From DATEMK01 sp035275625 (GTDB taxonomy: Bacteria; Bacteroidota; Bacteroidia; AKYH767-A; OLB10): DNA of 11,331 nucleotides. The position numbers and the translations under genes were made by a program. The stretch covers positions 1 to 11,331 of the forward strand of contig DATEMK010000421.1 in NCBI GenBank assembly GCA_035275625.1. Reading direction: 5' to 3'. Of this stretch, positions 7,302 to 11,331 are shown one piece after another. How positions within the stretch are numbered: position 1 is the first letter of the stretch; each line of letters starts with the position of its first letter. Under the pieces are notes generated by a model. That model was not told the DNA's origin. It was given only the letters and a program-made list of their open reading frames with translations, and searched no databases.

Positions 7302-8009
7302 TTGAACATTGAAAAACATATTTTATCCAAATCAACTTACATCAGGAGCCTGCAATGCCTGAAGTCTCTTTTTCTTTATAAATATTATTACAAACTTCGC
7401 GATCCGATATCTGTTGAATTGCAAGTCCGTTTTGACAAAGGTCATAACATTGGCAGGCTTGCGCAGCAGCTTTTTCCGGGTGGCTTTGATGCAAGCCCGG
7501 ATCAGCCTTTCAATTATTACAAAAGTGTTGCGTTAACACAGGAATTAATTTTAAAAGGATACGACACCATTTACGAAGCATCCTTTCAATTTGAAAAAGT
7601 TCTTGCCATTGCCGACATCCTTGTTAAAAGAGATGGAAAATGGTTTGCTTACGAAGTAAAAAGCTCACTCTCCATCTCTGAAACATATTTGAAAGACGCA
7701 GCGCTGCAATATTTTGTAATTGTCAATTCAGGAATACGGCTCGAAGATTTTTCAATTATTTATCTCAATCAGAAATTGGATGAGGCCCTGATAAATCAAC
7801 CTTCAAAAATATTTACAGAACAATCCGTGCTGGAATATTGTAAATCACAAAATGATTTTGTGAAAAATAATATTTCAACAGCGAAAAATATTATTGAGAA
7901 AAGAATAATTCCTGACATTGAAACCGGTGATCATTGCCTGAAGCCTTACCGCTGTGACTTCTTTACTTTCTGCCATCGCACCGAACCGGAACCGGGGAAA
8001 CTTTTTTAG
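7302..8009 (+). CDS. Cas4-like / DUF2779 N-terminal-type PD-(D/E)XK protein with Fe-S cysteines
   Basis: Predicted soluble protein of 235 residues. The N-terminus LSKSTYIRSLQCLKSLFLYK (8-27) and FDKGHNIGRLAQQLFPGG (44-61) match the Cas4-like domain that opens DUF2779 proteins. Candidate nuclease residues are H48, E92, D105 (AIAD), E118 and K120 (YEVKSS, the E-x-K motif) and Q136-Y137. C19 together with C212, C218 and C224 gives the one-plus-three cysteine layout of 4Fe-4S clusters in Cas4/AddB nucleases. DUF2779 proteins I know are usually about twice as long, with a further C-terminal domain; here the protein stops just after the third cysteine of the C-terminal set, as a complete minimal unit. 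Start: TTG at 7302, because the frame has a stop (TGA at 7281) upstream with no ATG between and the conserved N-terminus begins at once. It lies 5 bp after the SxtJ-like gene, so co-transcription is likely. Substrate unknown. Confidence 0.75.
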   Translation: MNIEKHILSKSTYIRSLQCLKSLFLYKYYYKLRDPISVELQVRFDKGHNIGRLAQQLFPGGFDASPDQPFNYYKSVALTQELILKGYDTIYEASFQFEKVLAIADILVKRDGKWFAYEVKSSLSISETYLKDAALQYFVIVNSGIRLEDFSIIYLNQKLDEALINQPSKIFTEQSVLEYCKSQNDFVKNNISTAKNIIEKRIIPDIETGDHCLKPYRCDFFTFCHRTEPEPGKLF

Positions 8010-8014
8010 TTGCA

Positions 8015-8090
8015 GGTAATTGAGTAATTGTGGTAATTAAAGGAAAAGCAACAACTAATTAACTTAATTACCATAATCAACCTAATTACC
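8015..8090. repeat. Inverted array of about 9-bp words, same family as 6804-6911
   Basis: Forward words at 8015 (GGTAATT), 8023 (AGTAATT) and 8032 (GGTAATT). Inverted words at 8057, 8066, 8075 and 8084 (AATTAAC, AATTACC, AATCAAC, AATTACC), spaced exactly 9 bp. TGGTAATTAA at 8031-8040 is exactly complementary to 8064-8073, and the arms extend imperfectly to 8015 and 8090, giving a hairpin with about 26-nt arms and a 23-nt loop. It occupies most of the 103-bp gap and ends 6 bp before a promoter box. Confidence 0.92.
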
Positions 8091-8096
8091 ATTTCT

Positions 8097-8104
8097 TAGC
8101 TTTG
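8097..8104 (+). promoter_or_regulatory. Putative -7 box TAGCTTTG for the rRNA methyltransferase
   Basis: Exact TAnnTTTG match ending 8 bp before the ATG at 8113; the mRNA would be leaderless or nearly so. The surrounding TTAGCTTTGCA is identical to the minus-strand box before the ABC-F gene. The -33 region is taken up by the inverted array. Confidence 0.55.
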
Positions 8105-8112
8105 CAGCCCTT

Positions 8113-9300
8113 ATGGAAAAATTTTATCCTAAAATAATTCTTAAAAAAGGCAAAGAGCGTTCCCTGCAGAATTTTCATCCGTGGTTATTTTCCGGTGCTG
8201 TTGAAAAGCAGGATAAAGAATTGACAGAAGGATGCGTTGCTGAAATTTTTTCAAACGATGATAAATATCTTGCTACCGCACATTTTCACCACGGAAGCAT
8301 TGTGGCAAGAGTTCTTTCCTTTGAGAAATGTGAAATTGATCAGCAATTTTTTGATCAGAAAATTCAAAAGGCATTTGAATTAAGAAAGCATCTCCGATTA
8401 ACAGACTCAGATGAAACAACAGTTTACCGTCTTATAAATGCTGAAGGAGATGGTTTGCCCGGTCTCATCGTTGATATCTACAATAATACGGCAGTCATTC
8501 AAACACATACTGCGGGAATGTTTGAATCAAAAGATTTTACTAAGAATGCATTATTGAATATTCCCGGGCTTCATCTGAAAGCTGTTTATGATAAAAGTGC
8601 GAACAGCATGGAAAAACACTCCGGCATTGAATCAAAGGACAGCTATTTGTTTGGAGAAAAAGAAAATAATATTGTTGCAGAAAACGGAATTAAATTTTCT
8701 GTGGATTGGAAAGAAGGGCAGAAAACAGGTTTTTTTATTGACCAGCGCGAAAACAGGAAACTACTAATGCATTATTCGAAAAATAAAAAAGTGCTCAATA
8801 CGTTTGCTTATTCGGGTGGATTTTCTCTGTATGCATTACAGGCAGGCGCAGCATTGGTTCATTCAGTTGACAGCAGCAAAAAAGCAATGGAATGGGCAAA
8901 TGAGAATGTGGATCTCAATTTCCAAAATGCTCTTCATGAATATTTTGCACTCGATACTTTTGACTTTTTGAAAAGAGGAGCAGAAAATTATGATGTAATC
9001 ATTCTTGATCCTCCTTCCTTTGCAAAACATCTGAGTGCAGTTGACAAAGCGACTATCGGTTACAGGAATCTGAATTATGAAGCAATCAAACGTATCAATA
9101 AAAATGGAATTCTTTTTACATTCTCCTGTTCTCAGGCGATTGACAAGAATTTATTCCGTAAAATTGTTTTCATGGCGGCAGCACAGGCAAAGCGAAATGT
9201 AAAAGTTTTACACCAGCTTTCGCAGGCGCCAGATCACCCGGTGAGTATTTATCACCCGGAAGGGGAATATCTGAAAGGATTGGTGCTCTATGTAGAATAA
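8113..9300 (+). CDS. rlmI: Class I SAM-dependent 23S rRNA methyltransferase, RlmI-like
   Basis: Cytoplasmic enzyme of 395 residues predicted to make 5-methylcytosine in 23S rRNA (C1962 in E. coli RlmI). An N-terminal PUA domain covers about 6-80, with the typical NFHPWLFSGAV (20-30). A central EEHEE-like region is followed by GQKTGFFIDQRENR (202-215). The Rossmann methyltransferase domain carries motif I NTFAYSGGFSLYAL (229-242), acidic D253 after beta-2, DPPSFAK (299-305) and the catalytic cysteine C339 in TFSCSQ. Length and order are those of full-length RlmI/YccW. It has its own likely promoter immediately upstream and stands alone between two repeat-filled gaps. The exact target base in this organism is assumed from the family; the related RlmK-type activity cannot be excluded. 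Confidence 0.88.
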   Translation: MEKFYPKIILKKGKERSLQNFHPWLFSGAVEKQDKELTEGCVAEIFSNDDKYLATAHFHHGSIVARVLSFEKCEIDQQFFDQKIQKAFELRKHLRLTDSDETTVYRLINAEGDGLPGLIVDIYNNTAVIQTHTAGMFESKDFTKNALLNIPGLHLKAVYDKSANSMEKHSGIESKDSYLFGEKENNIVAENGIKFSVDWKEGQKTGFFIDQRENRKLLMHYSKNKKVLNTFAYSGGFSLYALQAGAALVHSVDSSKKAMEWANENVDLNFQNALHEYFALDTFDFLKRGAENYDVIILDPPSFAKHLSAVDKATIGYRNLNYEAIKRINKNGILFTFSCSQAIDKNLFRKIVFMAAAQAKRNVKVLHQLSQAPDHPVSIYHPEGEYLKGLVLYVE

Positions 9301-9308
9301 AAAATGTT

Positions 9309-9414
9309 CAATGTTCAATATCCAATTTTCAATGTTAGCAGTATGTTTAACTTTGAACGCTGAAAAAAATGTTTGTTGGTTAATTGTTATTTGAAAATTG
9401 TTTATTGTAATTTG
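9309..9414. repeat. 7-bp phased inverted words, CAATnnn ... nnnnTTG
   Basis: CAAT occurs at 9309, 9316, 9323 and 9330, exactly 7 bp apart. After a centre of about 40 bp, TTG ends at 9386, 9393, 9400, 9407 and 9414, again exactly 7 bp apart, so the right side is the inverted form of the left. Words are degenerate except for the CAA/TTG core. The 131-bp gap (9301-9431) between the methyltransferase gene and kdsA contains little else, apart from a promoter-like box in the centre. Confidence 0.85.
9348..9355 (+). promoter_or_regulatory. Putative -7 box TAACTTTG for kdsA
   Basis: Exact TAnnTTTG match in the centre of the inverted word array, 76 bp upstream of the kdsA ATG. No clear -33 TTTG. If used, the kdsA leader would carry the whole right half of the array. 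Confidence 0.35.
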
Positions 9415-9431
9415 TAAATTTTATAACTCTT

Positions 9432-10256
9432 ATGCTTCCCGATATTCCTAAACTTAAAAACACTGACTCTGGTAATTTCTTTCTCATTGCCGGACCCTGC
9501 GTGGTAGAAAATGAGCAAATCACTTTTGATGTTGCGCACACTGTTCAGCAAATTACTAATAAGCTTAGAATACCTTTTATTTTTAAAGCTTCTTACCGGA
9601 AAGCAAATCGCACCAGTCTAAAATCCTTCACGGGTATCGGTGATGAAAAAGCATTGCAGGTTTTGAAAAAAATTTCTACGGAGTTACATGTTCCCGTGCT
9701 CACTGATGTCCATGAAAGCACTGAAGCATCCATTGCCGCTGAGTATGTGGACGTGCTCCAAATCCCTGCATTTCTTTGCAGGCAAACTGATTTATTAGTT
9801 GCTGCTGCTAAAACAGGAAAATTTGTAAATGTAAAAAAGGGGCAATTCCTTTCTGCCGATGCCATGAGTTTTGCAGTTAATAAAATCCGTGAATCAGGAA
9901 ATCAAAACATTATGCTTACCGAACGCGGAACTACTTTTGGTTACCAGGATTTAGTGGTGGATTTTCGCGGCATACAAGTAATGCAAAAAAATAAAGTTCC
10001 CGTTATACTTGATGTAACACATTCGCTTCAGCAACCTAATCAAACCAGTGGCATAACGGGAGGATTACCCGAAATGATTTCCACCATTGCAAAAGCAGGA
10101 ATTGCCGTGGGCGTTGACGGAATATTTATTGAAACACATCCCGATCCTTCCAAAGCTCTATCAGACGGAGCAAATATGCTGAAGCTGGATTTGCTTGAAA
10201 ATTTATTAGTTGATCTTGTCAGAATCAGGAAAGCAACTTTAAACCTTAAACCTTAA
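9432..10256 (+). CDS. kdsA: 3-deoxy-8-phosphooctulonate synthase (KDO-8-P synthase)
   Basis: Cytoplasmic TIM-barrel enzyme of 274 residues that condenses phosphoenolpyruvate with arabinose 5-phosphate to KDO 8-phosphate, for the inner core of lipopolysaccharide. Family motifs: FLIAGPCVVE (17-26), FKASYRKANRTS (51-62), TDVHE (91-95), TERGTTFGYQDLVVDFRG (163-180), DVTHSLQQP (194-202) and FIETHPDPSKALSDGAN (232-248). Cys23, His197, Glu234 and Asp245 match the four metal ligands of the metal-dependent class (Aquifex type), whereas E. coli has Asn in place of the Cys. Length is normal. The last residues, TLNLKP, and the stop codon are written by TTAAACC heptamers, so the C-terminal tail seems to have been set by the repeat. 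No kdsB or kdsC is visible in the window. Confidence 0.96.
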   Translation: MLPDIPKLKNTDSGNFFLIAGPCVVENEQITFDVAHTVQQITNKLRIPFIFKASYRKANRTSLKSFTGIGDEKALQVLKKISTELHVPVLTDVHESTEASIAAEYVDVLQIPAFLCRQTDLLVAAAKTGKFVNVKKGQFLSADAMSFAVNKIRESGNQNIMLTERGTTFGYQDLVVDFRGIQVMQKNKVPVILDVTHSLQQPNQTSGITGGLPEMISTIAKAGIAVGVDGIFIETHPDPSKALSDGANMLKLDLLENLLVDLVRIRKATLNLKP

Positions 10257-10259
10257 ACC
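10239..10259 (+). repeat. TTAAACC heptamer x3 across the kdsA stop codon
   Basis: Three exact TTAAACC units at 10239, 10246 and 10253. The first two encode the last residues of KdsA; the TAA stop (10254-10256) lies in the third. Confidence 0.95.
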
Positions 10260-10326
10260 AATGCCACGAATTACACCAATTAACACGAATATTTTAATTA
10301 GAGTAATTAGTGAAACTAATGGCTCA
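10260..10326. repeat. 67-bp imperfect inverted repeat between TTAAACC arrays
   Basis: Left words ACGAATT at 10266, ACCAATT at 10275 and ACGAATA at 10285 are spaced 9-10 bp. The right side has TAATTAG at 10295 and 10304 and CTAATGG at 10316. GCCA (10263-10266) faces TGGC (10320-10323), and the arms between are imperfectly complementary. The segment is bracketed by direct TTAAACC copies. No gene is seen in it. Confidence 0.7.
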
Positions 10327-10340
10327 TTAAACCTTAAACC
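10327..10340 (+). repeat. TTAAACC heptamer x2
   Basis: Two exact TTAAACC units at 10327 and 10334, in the same orientation as the three at the kdsA stop and ending 8 bp before the next ATG at 10349. Confidence 0.93.
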
Positions 10341-10348
10341 TTTTTCAA

Positions 10349-11257
10349 ATGCCAAAAATTAAATCCATCAAACGCTACACCTTCGAACACAAAATGCTCA
10401 AATTCGGTGAATCGAATGATCATGAAGCTGAATATCTTTCGCTCATTACTCATTATGATGACAAGGGAAATATGATTGAAGAGCAGAAAGTGAATACTGA
10501 AAATGAAGTAGAGGAAATAAATAAATTTACTTACAATGAGAATGGAAAATTGATGGAGCATGTGATGCAGATGGTGATGGACGATGCAAAAGAAGTTTTG
10601 AAAAACGAACGTGATGAAAAAGGGAGATTAGTAAAAGAGCAAAAATATTATGGTGACGATCCGGGTGAGGCGACTATGTATGTTTACAATGACAAAGATG
10701 AAGTAATAGAAATCCATAAAACCGATGAAGAAGGTGACGAACAAAGCAAAGAAGTGATTGAGTATAATGAAAAAGGAAATATCGCGAAGCGGACAAAATA
10801 CGATTCATCCGGAACGGCAACAGAAATAACGGAGATTGCTTACGATGAAAAAGATAATATCGCTTCCAAAACAGAATCTGACGGATCACATAATCTGCAG
10901 AGCAGGACAGAATATTCTTATGATGATAAAAATCGCCTCATCAGCTCGGTGGAAAAAAATGCTGCAGGAAAATTAACGGAGCGCGTCACACTTGTTTATG
11001 ATGAAAGAGGAAATATTATAGAAAGAGATGTCCGTGATTTTCATCCGCGGAAAATAAAATTTGTATATGATGAAAAAGGTCACTGCATTGAGGAAGAAGT
11101 ATATGACCAGCACGGAAATCTTGCCGCAAAAAACATTTACGATCACGATGAACAGGGAAATATAATCTCCGAGTTAAATTACAACATGGACATAAACCGC
11201 ATGAGCCGTGAAAATAATTCGGGGCACAGGTATGAGTATGAGTTCTATGTGGGGTGA
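10349..11257 (+). CDS. Hypothetical protein of ten ~26-residue YD-like repeats
   Basis: Acidic, hydrophilic protein of 302 residues, with no signal peptide or membrane helix, so probably cytoplasmic. After about 30 residues it is almost entirely repeats. Units of the form Y-[DN]-[ED]-K-G-N-[IL]-I-E begin at residues 36, 62, 88 (Arg in place of Tyr), 113, 139, 165, 191, 217, 240 and about 264, a spacing of 25-26 except one of 23. A second, weaker half-motif such as YDSSG (151) or YDQHG (252) lies about 12 residues into each unit. This resembles the YD repeats of RHS/wall-associated proteins, which form beta-hairpins, but without secretion signal, RHS core or toxin tip. I do not recognise a specific family. 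It follows kdsA with a repeat-filled gap of 92 bp and no obvious promoter. Function unknown; a scaffold or binding role would be a guess. Confidence 0.85.
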   Translation: MPKIKSIKRYTFEHKMLKFGESNDHEAEYLSLITHYDDKGNMIEEQKVNTENEVEEINKFTYNENGKLMEHVMQMVMDDAKEVLKNERDEKGRLVKEQKYYGDDPGEATMYVYNDKDEVIEIHKTDEEGDEQSKEVIEYNEKGNIAKRTKYDSSGTATEITEIAYDEKDNIASKTESDGSHNLQSRTEYSYDDKNRLISSVEKNAAGKLTERVTLVYDERGNIIERDVRDFHPRKIKFVYDEKGHCIEEEVYDQHGNLAAKNIYDHDEQGNIISELNYNMDINRMSRENNSGHRYEYEFYVG

Positions 11258-11261
11258 AGGT

Positions 11262-11289
11262 GTCAGAAGGCGGAAGACAGAAATCAGAA
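11262..11289 (+). repeat. Heptamer array nnCRGAA x4
   Basis: Four heptamers in exact 7-bp phase start at 11262, 11269, 11276 and 11283: GTCAGAA, GGCGGAA, GACAGAA and ATCAGAA. They begin 4 bp after the stop of the YD-repeat gene. The CAG core recalls the array inside the ABC-F gene. The remaining bases to the window end (11290-11331) are AT-rich, with no gene seen; the array may continue outside the window in inverted form. Confidence 0.75.
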
Positions 11290-11331
11290 AGAAAATTGAA
11301 TTTACTTTGTATTTATTAATTCATTTTTGTC

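Noticed and set aside
4313..11289. CRISPR array as an explanation for the repeats
   Set aside because: Units are 7-9 bp with no spacers and occur in both orientations within one gap; no cas1/cas2 is present, and the Cas4-like protein alone is not evidence.
11301..11331. Promoter for a gene beyond the window (TACTTTG near 11304)
   Set aside because: The spacing is one base short of TAnnTTTG and no downstream gene can be seen.

Overview
The window looks like the chromosome of a Bacteroidota member. The evidence is low GC, a Y_Y_Y-domain/LytS-type sensor kinase with a LytTR regulator, several TAnnTTTG (-7) promoter boxes, starts without Shine-Dalgarno sequences, and kdsA of a lipopolysaccharide-producing envelope. 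I see no rRNA, tRNA, CRISPR, phage or transposase gene. Genus cannot be given from the sequence alone.

Layout: (1) 2-2384, the 3' part of a membrane sensor histidine kinase overlapping a LytTR response regulator, a two-component pair. (2) 2411-4294 on the minus strand, an ABC-F ATPase convergent to the pair. (3) From a divergent intergenic region at 4295-4404, a plus-strand series: a small response regulator with a C-terminal membrane helix (4405-4905), a NodU/CmcH-type O-carbamoyltransferase (4941-6803), a SxtJ-like three-helix membrane protein (6922-7296) and a short Cas4-like/DUF2779 nuclease-fold protein with four cluster-type cysteines (7302-8009). (4) Housekeeping genes: an RlmI-like 23S rRNA methyltransferase (8113-9300), kdsA (9432-10256) and a protein made of ten roughly 26-residue YD-like repeats (10349-11257).

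The most striking signal lies between the genes. Nearly every intergenic space over 30 bp is filled with a degenerate array of very short words in a strict 7, 8 or 9 bp phase. The word differs from gap to gap, but the plan is shared: forward copies, a short centre, then inverted copies. Examples are TTTGAGG/CCTCAAA at 4314-4366, GGTAATT/AATTACC at 6804-6911 and 8015-8090, CAATnnn/nnnnTTG at 9309-9414, TTAAACC at 10239-10340 and CRGAA words at 11262-11289. One 7-bp array lies inside a gene: eight CTG triplets spaced exactly 7 bp apart at 2651-2702 encode a hydrophilic linker of the ABC-F protein. Another forms the C-terminus and stop codon of kdsA. This is a locus-specific, phased micro-repeat system resembling in form the heptanucleotide STRRs of cyanobacteria. 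Its mechanism and function are unknown to me.

The genes form no single obvious pathway. The kinase/regulator pair is a signalling unit. The carbamoyltransferase and SxtJ-like protein are a recurrent pair, probably modifying a surface or secreted glycan. KdsA feeds LPS core synthesis. The methyltransferase and ABC-F act on the ribosome.
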